DNA from: Novosphingobium lentum NBRC 107847 | GTDB lineage: Bacteria > Pseudomonadota > Alphaproteobacteria > Sphingomonadales > Sphingomonadaceae | Length of the DNA: 64,000 nucleotides | Direction of reading: 5' to 3' | Assembly (NCBI RefSeq): GCF_001590965.1 | Contig: NZ_BCTW01000020.1 | Location: forward strand, 1-64,000 | Shown here: positions 17,473-25,165 of the stretch, in pieces | Layout: each line of letters starts with the position of its first letter | Numbering within the stretch: the first letter of the stretch is position 1 | Made by a program: the position numbers and the translations under genes | The notes under the pieces: model-generated | The model's input: the letters and a program-made list of their open reading frames with translations, nothing else | What the model was told of the DNA's origin: nothing | Database searches by the model: none

Positions 17473-17879
17473 AGCTCGCGATTGCTGTTGTTGCGCTGGT
17501 GCTGGCGGCTTCACCGCTCGCCGCGCAGGATGCCGCCGACAGCTGGGAACGTGGCGCCGATCCGGTCACGCTGACCAACGGACTGCACGCGGGCGACGTC
17601 TTTGTAACCTGTTCGGAGCATTCGGGCTACGTTCGCGTGTCGGTGCCGGCATCGGCGGCGCGGCCCGTAGGCGTCTCGGTCGGCGCCGTTCGTGCGGTGA
17701 GCCGTGAGGATGCGTTCGACCAGGGCCGTGCGCGCGGCTGGTTCGAGGCGGGCGATCCGGTGTGGGCGGCGGCGCTGGCCGACGGCGGGTTGACCGTGGA
17801 CGGACAGCGGATCGCCTTCACCAGCGAGCGCGACAAGCGCTATTTCGCGCTGACGATGCGGGTCTGCGCTGCCAGTTAG
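17469..17879 (+). CDS. Exported protein of unknown function
   Basis: 136 residues with a clear Sec signal peptide: Met-Lys, a hydrophobic core of Ala/Val/Leu to about residue 18, then Ala-Ala-Gln. The mature part of about 115 residues contains two Cys (one in Val-Thr-Cys-Ser-Glu-His, one near the C-terminus) that could form a disulfide in the periplasm. No family recognised. It is last in a three-gene coupled unit and its stop overlaps the convergent stop of the molybdoprotein gene. Confidence 0.8.
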   Translation: MKLAIAVVALVLAASPLAAQDAADSWERGADPVTLTNGLHAGDVFVTCSEHSGYVRVSVPASAARPVGVSVGAVRAVSREDAFDQGRARGWFEAGDPVWAAALADGGLTVDGQRIAFTSERDKRYFALTMRVCAAS

Positions 17880-18625
17880 ATCCCGGCGTACCACTGGTAG
17901 CCGACATTATCCTCCCAGTAGCCGCCCTTGCCGCCGTTGATCCCGGCGAGGCTCGCCACGGCTTCGACGCGCATCACGTACTTGGCCTGCTTGTAGCCCA
18001 GCTGGCGTTCCACGCGCAGGCGCAAGGGTGCGCCGTGGCCGACCGACAGCGGCTGGCCGTTGAGGCTGTGCGCCAGGATGGTTTGCGGGTGGAATGCATC
18101 GACCAAGTCCACGCTCTCATAATACGGCGTGCCATCGAAATCGTCGGCGCAGTGGAACACCACATAACGAGCATTGGTCGAAAGGCCCGCCGCGCGCAGC
18201 AGCAGGGCCAGCGGCACGCCGGTCCATTCGCCGATCGCGCTCCATCCTTCCACGCAATCGTGGCGGGTGGTCTGGCGGCGTTGCGGCGCACTTTTCAGCT
18301 GCGCGAGCGAGAATGACTGCGGCCGGGCGACCAGTCCATCGACCGCGAGCTTCCAGTCGGCGAAGTTGCCGCCCATCAGCGCGGCGTATTCGCTCGATCC
18401 CGGCATGGTGTTGCCGTTGGTGCGGAACACGGGGGATCGTTCGGCGCCGGTGAATTCGGGCGCCAGCGCGTTGCGGTTGCTGACCAGCCGCTGCGCGCTC
18501 ATCGTCGCCTTCTCGCCCAGCGTCAGCACGCGCTTGACCGTGGGGGACGCGACGATCTTGTCGCAGCCGGCCAGCAGCAGCCCGGTGCCGCCAACCAGCG
18601 CATTGCGGCGCGTGATGATGGTCAT
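17876..18625 (-). CDS. Sulfite-oxidase-like molybdopterin protein, Tat-exported lipoprotein
   Basis: 249 residues. The N-terminus carries the twin-arginine motif Thr-Arg-Arg-Asn-Ala-Leu and ends in Leu-Ala-Gly-Cys, a lipobox, so it is probably exported folded by Tat and lipid-anchored. The molybdenum-binding Cys is in Arg-His-Asp-Cys-Val-Glu-Gly-Trp, typical of the sulfite oxidase/MsrP fold. A Tyr-Lys-Gln-Ala-Lys-Tyr segment near the end contacts the pterin in this family. ATG 18625 overlaps the cytochrome b stop by 4 nt. Substrate unknown (sulfoxide or similar). Confidence 0.9.
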   Translation of the reverse strand: MTIITRRNALVGGTGLLLAGCDKIVASPTVKRVLTLGEKATMSAQRLVSNRNALAPEFTGAERSPVFRTNGNTMPGSSEYAALMGGNFADWKLAVDGLVARPQSFSLAQLKSAPQRRQTTRHDCVEGWSAIGEWTGVPLALLLRAAGLSTNARYVVFHCADDFDGTPYYESVDLVDAFHPQTILAHSLNGQPLSVGHGAPLRLRVERQLGYKQAKYVMRVEAVASLAGINGGKGGYWEDNVGYQWYAGI

Positions 18626-19473
18626 CGCCCGATCTCCTTCGACGGCTTGTCGCGGGGCAGGCGGTACCAGCCGGTCACCATCGAGCGCAGTTCGTTGATC
18701 GGCCCGGCGAGCACGACCATGATCAGGTGGACCGCAATGAATCCGGCAATCGCGGCGGCGCAGATGAAATGGATCGACCGCGCCGATTGCCGCCCGCCGA
18801 ACAGATCGAGCAACCACGGCCACGCCGCGTCCATGCCCGGCGACATCGTCAGCCCGGTCAGCACCACGCCCGGGATCAGCAGGAAGATCACCACGACATA
18901 GCTGATCTTCTGTAGCGGGTTGTAGTGGCGCGCCGCTTCGCCCGTGGGGAAGCGCAGCCGCGCGTGCGCCTTGATATCGGCCCACAAGTGCGATGGCCGC
19001 AGCTCGTCCAGTGTCGGCGCCAGATCGCGCAAGTGCCGCGAGATCAGCGCCCAGGCCACGAACAGCAGCCCCGGCACCACCAGCAGCCACGCAAAGAAGA
19101 AATGCCACTGCCGCGCCGACGCGAGGTCATACCCGCTGGGGATCGTGACCAGCGGCGGAAAGGCGCGCGCCGCGCCTTGGGCATAGCCCAGCAGGCCCGT
19201 GGTCGGGAACTCGGTGCTGCCCAGCCGGATGAACCCCGCGGTGGCGTGGTGGCCGATCACCAGCCACGGATGATCAAGGTTCGCCCCGAACTTGCCCCAG
19301 TAGAGCATGGGATGCGCGTTGAAGATCATCATGCCGCTCATCAGCATGCAGAAGATCGCCAGCGCATTGGTCCAGTGCCACAGCCGGATCGGCAGGCGCG
19401 TGCGATAGATCAGCGTGGGAGCCGGGGTGGTGGCAACCACCGGGGCGGCGGGCGATTCGGTTTGGTCGGTCAC
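18622..19473 (-). CDS. Cytochrome b/b6-domain membrane protein (partner of the molybdoprotein)
   Basis: 283 residues with a GTG start. About four hydrophobic segments are visible, with heme-ligand candidates in Arg-Leu-Trp-His-Trp (first segment), Gly-His-His-Ala, Trp-His-Phe-Phe and Ile-Ala-Val-His-Leu. The arrangement matches di-heme cytochrome b subunits that deliver quinol electrons to a periplasmic molybdoenzyme. Its 3' end overlaps the molybdoprotein start by 4 nt, so the pair is co-translated. No in-frame ATG lies just upstream. Confidence 0.88.
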   Translation of the reverse strand: MTDQTESPAAPVVATTPAPTLIYRTRLPIRLWHWTNALAIFCMLMSGMMIFNAHPMLYWGKFGANLDHPWLVIGHHATAGFIRLGSTEFPTTGLLGYAQGAARAFPPLVTIPSGYDLASARQWHFFFAWLLVVPGLLFVAWALISRHLRDLAPTLDELRPSHLWADIKAHARLRFPTGEAARHYNPLQKISYVVVIFLLIPGVVLTGLTMSPGMDAAWPWLLDLFGGRQSARSIHFICAAAIAGFIAVHLIMVVLAGPINELRSMVTGWYRLPRDKPSKEIGR

Positions 19474-19545
19474 GCGGCGCAGGATGACATGGGTTGGCGA
19501 TGGGGGCCAGCGATGTTGCCATGTGATTGATCACTTCCAACCCCG

Positions 19546-19622
19546 CTCGTGTCGAGCGTAGTCGAGACACGTCGCGCTACTGGTGAACAAAAACGCGACA
19601 TCCCTCGACTTCGCTCGGGATG
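19546..19622. repeat. Palindromic intergenic element (two hairpins)
   Basis: Two adjacent imperfect palindromes lie in the 169-bp gap upstream of the cytochrome b gene. The first is centred on TCGA-gcgtag-TCGA with flanking GTG/CAC. The second has perfect arms CATCCC (19599-19604) and GGGATG (19617-19622) around a TCGACTTCGCTC loop. The style is that of dispersed sphingomonad palindromes; it may also terminate the VOC/hpd transcript, which runs in this direction. Confidence 0.55.
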
Positions 19623-19642
19623 AGCGGATCAAACTGCGTCCG

Positions 19643-20191
19643 TCAGTGCTGGTTGGCCGCGTGAAGCCAGTCGGCGTGGCGAGGCGCCTTCTTGGTCAGG
19701 CTCCATTCGTCGAGCATCGGCTGCGCCACCCGCTTGAGTTCGGCGTACTGTTGGGGCGTGCCGATGTCGCAGGCCAGTTCGATGCGGTGGCCGTTGGGAT
19801 CGAAGAAGTAGATCGACTGGAACACGCCGTGGTGCGTCGGGCCCAGCACGTCGATGTCCTGCGCCACGATGTGCGCCTTGGCGGCGGTCAGCGCGTCCAG
19901 CGTGGGCACGCGGAACGCCAGGTGCTGCACCCACGCCGGCGTCGCCTCGTCGCGGCCCATCGCGGGCTGGTTGGGCAGTTCGAAGAAGGCGATGACGTTG
20001 CCATTCCCCGCGTCGAGGAACACATGCATGTACGGATCGAACTCGCCGGTCGAGGGCACATGGTCCTCGGCAAAGGCGGTGGTGTAATCCATGCCCAGCA
20101 CACGCTGGTACCATTCGACCGTCTCGGCTGCATCCTTGCAGCGATAGGCAGCGTGGTGGATTCCGCCCAGCTTCACCGGATGGCCGGTCAC
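19643..20191 (-). CDS. VOC-superfamily protein (glyoxalase/extradiol dioxygenase fold)
   Basis: 182 residues, two beta-alpha-beta-beta-beta modules. Candidate metal ligands are His in Gly-Ile-His-His-Ala-Ala-Tyr (module 1), His in Val-Gln-His-Leu-Ala-Phe and Glu in Gly-His-Arg-Ile-Glu-Leu-Ala (module 2). The protein starts with GTG in a GTGA overlap with the hpd stop, so it is translated together with 4-hydroxyphenylpyruvate dioxygenase. It may act on a downstream product of tyrosine catabolism; the reaction is unknown. A 45-residue charged tail follows the VOC domain. Confidence 0.88.
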   Translation of the reverse strand: MTGHPVKLGGIHHAAYRCKDAAETVEWYQRVLGMDYTTAFAEDHVPSTGEFDPYMHVFLDAGNGNVIAFFELPNQPAMGRDEATPAWVQHLAFRVPTLDALTAAKAHIVAQDIDVLGPTHHGVFQSIYFFDPNGHRIELACDIGTPQQYAELKRVAQPMLDEWSLTKKAPRHADWLHAANQH

Positions 20192-21297
20192 GCTGCCGGC
20201 TCCGCCACCGGGCCATCGACGGTCAGCGTGCCGCGCCGGATCTGGTCGGCCTCCATCGATTTGAACAGCGCGGTGAAATTGCCCTCGCCAAAGCCTTCGT
20301 CCTTCTTGCGCTGGATGAATTCGAAGAACACCGGGCCGATCATCGTCTGCGAGAAGATCTGCAGCAGCAGGCGCGGATCGCCTTCGTCGGTCGATCCGTC
20401 GAGCAGGATGCCACGCCGTTGCAGTTCGGGCACGGGTTCGCCATGGCCGGGCAGGCGCTCCTCCAGCATCTCGTAATAGGTCTGCGGCGGGGCAGGGGCA
20501 AACGGGGCACCGGTCTCCGCGAGGCGGTCCCACGTGTCGAGCAGGTCGTCGCACGAGAACGCGATATGCTGGATGCCCTCGCCGTTGTAGGCGCGCAAGT
20601 ACTCCTCGATCTGCCCTCCGCCCTTCTGGCCTTCCTCGTTGAGGGGGATGCGGATCTTGCCATCGGGCGCGGTCATCGCGCGGCTGGTGAGGCCGGTGTA
20701 TTCGCCCTTGATGTCGAAGTAGCGGATCTCGCGGAAGTTGAAGATGCGCTCGTAGAACGCGGCCCAGTGCGCCATGCGCCCGCCGTAGAGGTTGTGAGTC
20801 AGGTGATCGATGATCTTGAGGCCCGCGCCCACCGGATGGCGATCGACGCCCGGCTCCCACGCGAAGTCGATGTCGTAGATCGACAACTCGCCGGCGCCGG
20901 TATCGTAGCGGTCGATCAGGTAGATGATCGATCCGCCGATGCCGCGGATCGCGGGCAGGCGCAGTTCCATCGGGCCGGTGCGCACCTCGACCGGCTCGGC
21001 GCCGCGTTCCAGCGCGCGATCATAGGCCAGGCGGGCGTCGCGCACGCGAAAGCCCATGCCGCACGCGGACGGACCGTGTTCGGCGGCGAACCACGCGGCG
21101 GGGCTTTTCGGTTCGTAGTTGGCGATCAGGTTGATGCCGCCCTGGCGCCACAACTGCACGTCCTTGGATCGGTGGCGCGCCACCAGCGTGAAGCCCGATG
21201 CGGCGAACACCGGCTCGAGCACGCCTTTGGTCGGCGCGCAGAATTCCACGAAATCGAACCCGTCGAGGCCGATCGGATTGTCGAACAGGTCTGCCAT
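20188..21297 (-). CDS. hpd: 4-hydroxyphenylpyruvate dioxygenase
   Basis: 369 residues, the usual bacterial length. Two VOC-type domains; the iron ligands are candidates His in Ile-Asp-His-Leu-Thr-His-Asn, His in Gln-His-Ile-Ala-Phe and Glu in Val-Phe-Phe-Glu-Phe-Ile-Gln-Arg-Lys near the C-terminus, a family signature. It converts 4-hydroxyphenylpyruvate to homogentisate in tyrosine degradation. ATG 21297 is chosen because GGGAGAG sits about 8 nt upstream; a GTG two codons earlier is too close to it. No homogentisate dioxygenase gene lies in the window. Confidence 0.95.
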   Translation of the reverse strand: MADLFDNPIGLDGFDFVEFCAPTKGVLEPVFAASGFTLVARHRSKDVQLWRQGGINLIANYEPKSPAAWFAAEHGPSACGMGFRVRDARLAYDRALERGAEPVEVRTGPMELRLPAIRGIGGSIIYLIDRYDTGAGELSIYDIDFAWEPGVDRHPVGAGLKIIDHLTHNLYGGRMAHWAAFYERIFNFREIRYFDIKGEYTGLTSRAMTAPDGKIRIPLNEEGQKGGGQIEEYLRAYNGEGIQHIAFSCDDLLDTWDRLAETGAPFAPAPPQTYYEMLEERLPGHGEPVPELQRRGILLDGSTDEGDPRLLLQIFSQTMIGPVFFEFIQRKKDEGFGEGNFTALFKSMEADQIRRGTLTVDGPVAEPAA

Positions 21298-21313
21298 CGT
21301 CACGCTCTCCCGA

Positions 21314-21334
21314 ATTGGTTTCCAATGTAACCAA
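21314..21334. promoter_or_regulatory. Nested inverted repeats upstream of hpd, possible operator
   Basis: TTGGTT (21315-21320) and AACCAA (21329-21334) are perfect inverted arms 8 bp apart, and ATTGG-TTT-CCAAT (21314-21326) is a second palindrome overlapping the first. The site lies 17 bases upstream of the hpd start, where a repressor of aromatic amino acid catabolism could bind. Inference only. Confidence 0.4.
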
Positions 21335-21360
21335 AAAGTGTGACGCGGTCAATGCTGCCG

Positions 21361-22581
21361 TCAGGTTACCGCGCGGCGTGCGTGGTGGTCCGGCGTGTCC
21401 CAGCGCCGGTTGGTCATGATGTCGTCGAGGATGGCCACGGCAGCGTCGATATCGCCGAATCGCAGGGTCAGCGGGGTCAGTCCGAAGCGCAGCACATCGG
21501 GATCGCGAAAGTCACCGATGACGCCGTGCGCCGCCAGCGCGCGCATGATCGGGTAGCCTTGCGGATGCGCGTAGGAGATCTGGCTGCCGCGCCGTGCCGC
21601 AGCGACAGGCGACGCCAGCGAAAAGCCGTGGCGCTGGCACAGCGGCTCCATCGCCTGCTGGAACCGCGCGCCAAGCTGCAGCGATTTGGTGCGGGCAAGG
21701 CTGAGATCCGCCTCTAGCCACATGTCGACCCCCACTTCGAGCGCGGCGAGCCCGAGGATCGGTGGCGTGCCGACAAGGAAGCGGGTGATCCCGGTGGCCG
21801 CGGCGTAGTCGTCGCGAAAGGCGAACGGTGCCGCGTGGCCGAACCAGCCCGACAGCGCCGGCATGACGCGATCCTGATGGCGCGCGGCGCAGAACAGGAA
21901 GCCGGGCGCGCCGGGGCCGCCGTTTAGGAACTTGTACCCGCAGCCGACCGCCAGATCGGCGTTGCATCCGTTGAGATCGACCGGAAACGCGCCCGCGCTG
22001 TGGCTCAGATCCCAGATCACCAGCGCGCCCGCCGCCTGGGCCTGCGCCGTGATCCGCACCATGTCGCGCATCGCGCCGGTCTTGTAATGGACTTGCGTCA
22101 GCAGCAGCACCGCGACATCGGGAGTGAGCGCCCGTGCGATCGCATCGGCCGCCACGGTGCGGACCTGCGCACCCGGACACAGCGCCGCGATGCCCTGCAT
22201 CATGTAGAGGTCGGTCGGGAAGTTGCCCGCTTCGGTCAGCATTACGCGGCGCGCCGGGTTGAGCGCAAGCGCGGCGGTGAGGGCCTTGAACACGTTGATC
22301 GAGGTGGAATCGCACGCCACCACTTCGCCCGGATCGGCGCCGATCAGCCGCGCGATCTTGTCGCCGATGCGCTGCGGGGCCTGCACCCAGCCGGCGTCGT
22401 TCCAGCTGCCGATCAGCCCGTCGCCCCATTCGTGGCGCATCACCTGCTCGATCCGGCCCGGCGTGTCGCGCGGCAAGGCGCCCAGCGAGTTGCCGTCGAG
22501 GTAGATCACGCCCTCGGGCAGCAGGAACCGCTCGCGGAAAGGCGCCAGCGGGTCGGCGCGGTCGAGGTCTGCCGCTGTCAC
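21361..22581 (-). CDS. kynU: Kynureninase
   Basis: 406-residue PLP enzyme of the aminotransferase class V fold. The lysine that binds PLP is in Gly-Tyr-Lys-Phe-Leu-Asn-Gly-Gly-Pro-Gly; Trp-Asp-Leu-Ser-His-Ser-Ala-Gly (Asp binding the pyridine nitrogen) and the N-terminal Ile-Tyr-Leu-Asp-Gly-Asn-Ser-Leu-Gly are kynureninase signatures. It splits kynurenine into anthranilate and alanine. The GTG start forms a GTGA overlap with the kynB stop, so it is translated with the formamidase. Confidence 0.95.
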   Translation of the reverse strand: MTAADLDRADPLAPFRERFLLPEGVIYLDGNSLGALPRDTPGRIEQVMRHEWGDGLIGSWNDAGWVQAPQRIGDKIARLIGADPGEVVACDSTSINVFKALTAALALNPARRVMLTEAGNFPTDLYMMQGIAALCPGAQVRTVAADAIARALTPDVAVLLLTQVHYKTGAMRDMVRITAQAQAAGALVIWDLSHSAGAFPVDLNGCNADLAVGCGYKFLNGGPGAPGFLFCAARHQDRVMPALSGWFGHAAPFAFRDDYAAATGITRFLVGTPPILGLAALEVGVDMWLEADLSLARTKSLQLGARFQQAMEPLCQRHGFSLASPVAAARRGSQISYAHPQGYPIMRALAAHGVIGDFRDPDVLRFGLTPLTLRFGDIDAAVAILDDIMTNRRWDTPDHHARRAVT

Positions 22582-23204
22582 GGCAAGGTGCGCAGGATGG
22601 CGCGGACGGGGGAGGAGTCGCCGCCTTCGATCGGCAGGGGCAGCGCGATCAGTTCGTAGGCGCCGGGCGTGACTTGGTCGAGCACCAGCCCTTCGAGGAT
22701 CGCCATGCCGTGCCGGCGCACCGCGTGGTGCGCGTCGAGCGTCTTCGACTGCTCGGGATCGAGCGAGGCCGCATCGGTGCCGACGAGCACGACGCCTTGC
22801 GCGCCCAGCTGGTCGATCACTTCGGCGGCGATCGCAGTGAACGCGCTGTCCCAGCGATCATGCGGAAACGCATCATAGGTGCGGAACAGAACGCGCGTGG
22901 CACCGGCGATGGCGGGCCAGTCGATGACGGAGGCGGACAGTACCGGCCCGCAGCCCCGCGCATCGACCACCGCGCAGGCGCCGATGTATGGCGTCAGATC
23001 GCAAGTCGCGCTGTCCTGCCCAGCCGGATCGTAGTGCAGCGGTGCATCGGCATGGGTGCCGGCGTGCGTCGATAGCGTCAGCCGCGCGGTGTTGACCGGG
23101 CAGTCTGGGCCAATCGCGGCGCACCCGTCGATGGCGAACCCCGGCTCGCCGGGCCAGCCGGGCAGTGCCGGGCGCAGGCGTTGGGTAATGTCGAGCAGCG
23201 TCAC
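22578..23204 (-). CDS. kynB: Kynurenine formamidase (arylformamidase, cyclase family)
   Basis: 208 residues. The metal-binding signature Ser-Thr-His-Ala-Gly-Thr-His-Ala-Asp-Ala-Pro-Leu-His-Tyr near residue 50 is that of KynB-type formamidases. It hydrolyses N-formylkynurenine to kynurenine. The GTG start overlaps the crtB stop by 4 nt (GTGA). Tryptophan 2,3-dioxygenase (kynA) is not in the window. Position between crtB and kynU is unusual: pigment synthesis and tryptophan breakdown appear to share one transcript. Confidence 0.93.
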   Translation of the reverse strand: MTLLDITQRLRPALPGWPGEPGFAIDGCAAIGPDCPVNTARLTLSTHAGTHADAPLHYDPAGQDSATCDLTPYIGACAVVDARGCGPVLSASVIDWPAIAGATRVLFRTYDAFPHDRWDSAFTAIAAEVIDQLGAQGVVLVGTDAASLDPEQSKTLDAHHAVRRHGMAILEGLVLDQVTPGAYELIALPLPIEGGDSSPVRAILRTLP

Positions 23205-24151
23205 GCGGCCAGCGCCTCCAGCTGGCGCCGGGTCCAGCGGCGGTGGCTGGCGCCTTCGCGGCACGCACGGGCAGGGCGGCCCAGCGCAAGCCCCGCCGCC
23301 TTCAGGATAAACCCCAGCTTGCGCGCGCTGGACACCACCGTCCGGTGATCCCACGCATGCGCGCCGCGCCGCTCCACATCGTGCGCGATCTCGCCATAGA
23401 TCGCCGCGGCCGACAGCACCGCCCAGCGCTGGCGGAAGGTCAGGCGGCCCGCGCCGATCCGCGCCGAACATTCGTGCGCATGCGCCATGTGGCACATCCG
23501 CGCGACCAGCGGGACCAGCGCGGCCCGGTAGTGTGGCTTCATCTGTTCGCCGGGTGGAATATCGGCCTCTACCAGCCAATCGAGCGGCAGGTAGCAGCGG
23601 TCGGCCGCGTCATCTTCCTCCAGATCGCGCGCGATGTTCGCCAGCTGGAACGCCAGCCCGAGATCGCAGGCCTGGTCGAGCGTTTCGGCATCGCCGGGCG
23701 GCACGCCCATGACCACCGCCATCATCACGCCCACCGCGCCTGCGACATGCCAGCAATAGCGCATCAGGTCGGCCTCGGTGCGCGGCTGCCAGTCTGCTGC
23801 GTCGAGCGCGAAGCCGGCGATCACTGCCTCGGCCATGGCAGAGGTCAACCCGGTCTCGCGCGCGACCACGCCCAGCGCGTCGAACGCGGAATCGCCGGTT
23901 TCATCGCCCGTCAGCGCGCGTGCGGTCAGGTCGCGGATCGTGGCGAGGCGGTCGGCGGCGCCGCGCTGGTCGCCCAGCCTGCCGCCAAGGTCCTGCGCAT
24001 CCGCCAGATCGTCGCACCGCCGGCACCATGCATACAGCAGCCAGACGCGCTCGCGCGTGCGGAAATCGAACAGGCGGCTGGCGGCGGCAAAGCTTTTCGA
24101 TCCGCGTTCGATCGTCTGCCGGGCATGGGAGACGAGTTCGGCCCTATCCAT
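23201..24151 (-). CDS. crtB: Phytoene synthase
   Basis: 316-residue squalene/phytoene synthase. The two Asp-rich substrate-Mg motifs are visible: Arg-Cys-Asp-Asp-Leu-Ala-Asp near residue 47 and Asn-Ile-Ala-Arg-Asp-Leu-Glu-Glu-Asp near residue 170. It condenses two geranylgeranyl diphosphates to phytoene. ATG 24151 is followed in frame by a family-like N-terminus (Ser-Lys-Ser-Phe near residue 18). Two further ATGs lie 16 and 32 nt upstream in tandem repeats but out of frame, each opening only a short peptide. Confidence 0.94.
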   Translation of the reverse strand: MDRAELVSHARQTIERGSKSFAAASRLFDFRTRERVWLLYAWCRRCDDLADAQDLGGRLGDQRGAADRLATIRDLTARALTGDETGDSAFDALGVVARETGLTSAMAEAVIAGFALDAADWQPRTEADLMRYCWHVAGAVGVMMAVVMGVPPGDAETLDQACDLGLAFQLANIARDLEEDDAADRCYLPLDWLVEADIPPGEQMKPHYRAALVPLVARMCHMAHAHECSARIGAGRLTFRQRWAVLSAAAIYGEIAHDVERRGAHAWDHRTVVSSARKLGFILKAAGLALGRPARACREGASHRRWTRRQLEALAA

Positions 24152-24183
24152 GGTCGGCCTTATTCATGGTTGGCCCTGTTCAT
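24136..24183 (-). repeat. Three tandem 16-bp copies of the crtB translation start
   Basis: On the minus strand the units ATGAACAGGGCCAACC, ATGAATAAGGCCGACC and ATGGATAGGGCCGAAC follow each other at 16-nt spacing; the third is the true crtB start. The first two ATGs are out of frame with crtB and open peptides of seven codons each, ending in TAA and TAG. The TAA of the first peptide lies within the second unit, and the TAG of the second lies just after the crtB ATG, so the reading frames interlock. Confidence 0.92.
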
Positions 24184-24215
24184 GGTTGGCCACGTCCGGT
24201 CTCACCAACGCGGTC

Positions 24216-24797
24216 TCACAGATCATGCGCCTTCATCGCGAAGATTGGCGTGTGCGGCTCGTGCGCGGCCATGCGCGCCAGCAGCAGGTCAAGCTCGTGC
24301 TCGGCGATGATGATCCCGGCGTGCGCGGGGCGGATGAAGCCGACCTCGATCATGTGGCGGTTGAACGCGAGCAGGTGGTCGTAGAACCCGAACGCGTTGA
24401 GCAGGCCGACCGGCTTGGCATGATAGCCAAGCTGCGCCCAGCTGACCGCTTCCCACAGCTCGTCCATCGTGCCGACGCCGCCGGGGATGGTCAGGAACCC
24501 GTCCGACAGGTCGGTGAAGGCGCGCTTGCGTTCGTGCATGCCCGATACGACGCGCAGCTCGGTGCAGCCATGGTGCGCCACTTCGCTGCCGACGAGCGCT
24601 TCGGGGATCACGCCGATCACCTCGCCGCCTGCCGCCAGCGCACCACCGGCCACCGCGCCCATCAGGCCTAACCGCCCGCCGCCATAGACCACGCCGATGC
24701 CGCGCTCCGCCAGCGTCCTGCCGACATCGCTGGCGAGCGCGAGATAGCGCGGGTCCTCGGGCGAGGCCGATCCGCAATAGACGGCAACTCGCTTCAT
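24216..24797 (-). CDS. LOG-family protein (TIGR00730, nucleoside-monophosphate phosphoribohydrolase-like)
   Basis: 193 residues with the family motif Pro-Gly-Gly-Val-Gly-Thr-Met-Asp-Glu-Leu near residue 93 and Tyr-Gly-Gly-Gly near residue 37. LOG proteins release ribose 5-phosphate from cytokinin nucleotides or AMP-like substrates. Bacterial copies are often of unsettled role. ATG 24797 follows GGGGTGA at good spacing; a TTG upstream in frame is less likely. It overlaps the upstream small exported protein by 4 nt and lies 64 nt before crtB. Confidence 0.93.
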   Translation of the reverse strand: MKRVAVYCGSASPEDPRYLALASDVGRTLAERGIGVVYGGGRLGLMGAVAGGALAAGGEVIGVIPEALVGSEVAHHGCTELRVVSGMHERKRAFTDLSDGFLTIPGGVGTMDELWEAVSWAQLGYHAKPVGLLNAFGFYDHLLAFNRHMIEVGFIRPAHAGIIIAEHELDLLLARMAAHEPHTPIFAMKAHDL

Positions 24798-25165
24798 CGG
24801 TTCACCCCGCAAATGGCATCGACCACCTTGCGCTCGAAACTACCTGGCCGTGCTGGCGCGAAAGGTCGCGCGGCGTTGGGCGGCACGACTTCTATCGCGT
24901 GCCCGTCACGATGGATCGCGACCGTGCTTACCTGACGGTAGGCATGATCGGCGCAATGAAATTCCATCGTGCTGCGCGCGGACACCTGATCGCCCGGCAA
25001 GGGCCGTCCACGATCGGGATTGTGCGTGACAATCAGGGCCGAACGCACGTCCCCGTCGACCGAGACCGAGGCCGGATCATAGGAAAAGCGCGAATGACCC
25101 GGCGTTTCCGCTATCGGCACCAGCGCCAGCGCGGCGGCTTGGGTCACAACAACCAGCATCGTCAT
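24794..25165 (-). CDS. Small exported protein, surface-adhesin E-like
   Basis: 123 residues. The N-terminus is a hydrophobic stretch Met-Thr-Met-Leu-Val-Val-Val...Ala-Leu-Val-Pro-Ile-Ala that could be a signal peptide though it lacks a positive charge. The mature part has Phe-Ser-Tyr-Asp-Pro-Ala-Ser-Val and two Cys (in Phe-His-Cys-Ala-Asp and Ala-Ile-Cys-Gly), a layout seen in the surface-adhesin E family. Both ends overlap their neighbours by 4 nt (crtI before, LOG after), so it belongs to the crt operon. Its role there is unknown. Confidence 0.78.
   Translation of the reverse strand: MTMLVVVTQAAALALVPIAETPGHSRFSYDPASVSVDGDVRSALIVTHNPDRGRPLPGDQVSARSTMEFHCADHAYRQVSTVAIHRDGHAIEVVPPNAARPFAPARPGSFERKVVDAICGVNR

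Noticed and set aside
24136..24183. Tandem repeats as a CRISPR array
   Set aside because: Units are 16 bp, directly adjacent with no spacers, and overlap a start codon; no cas genes.
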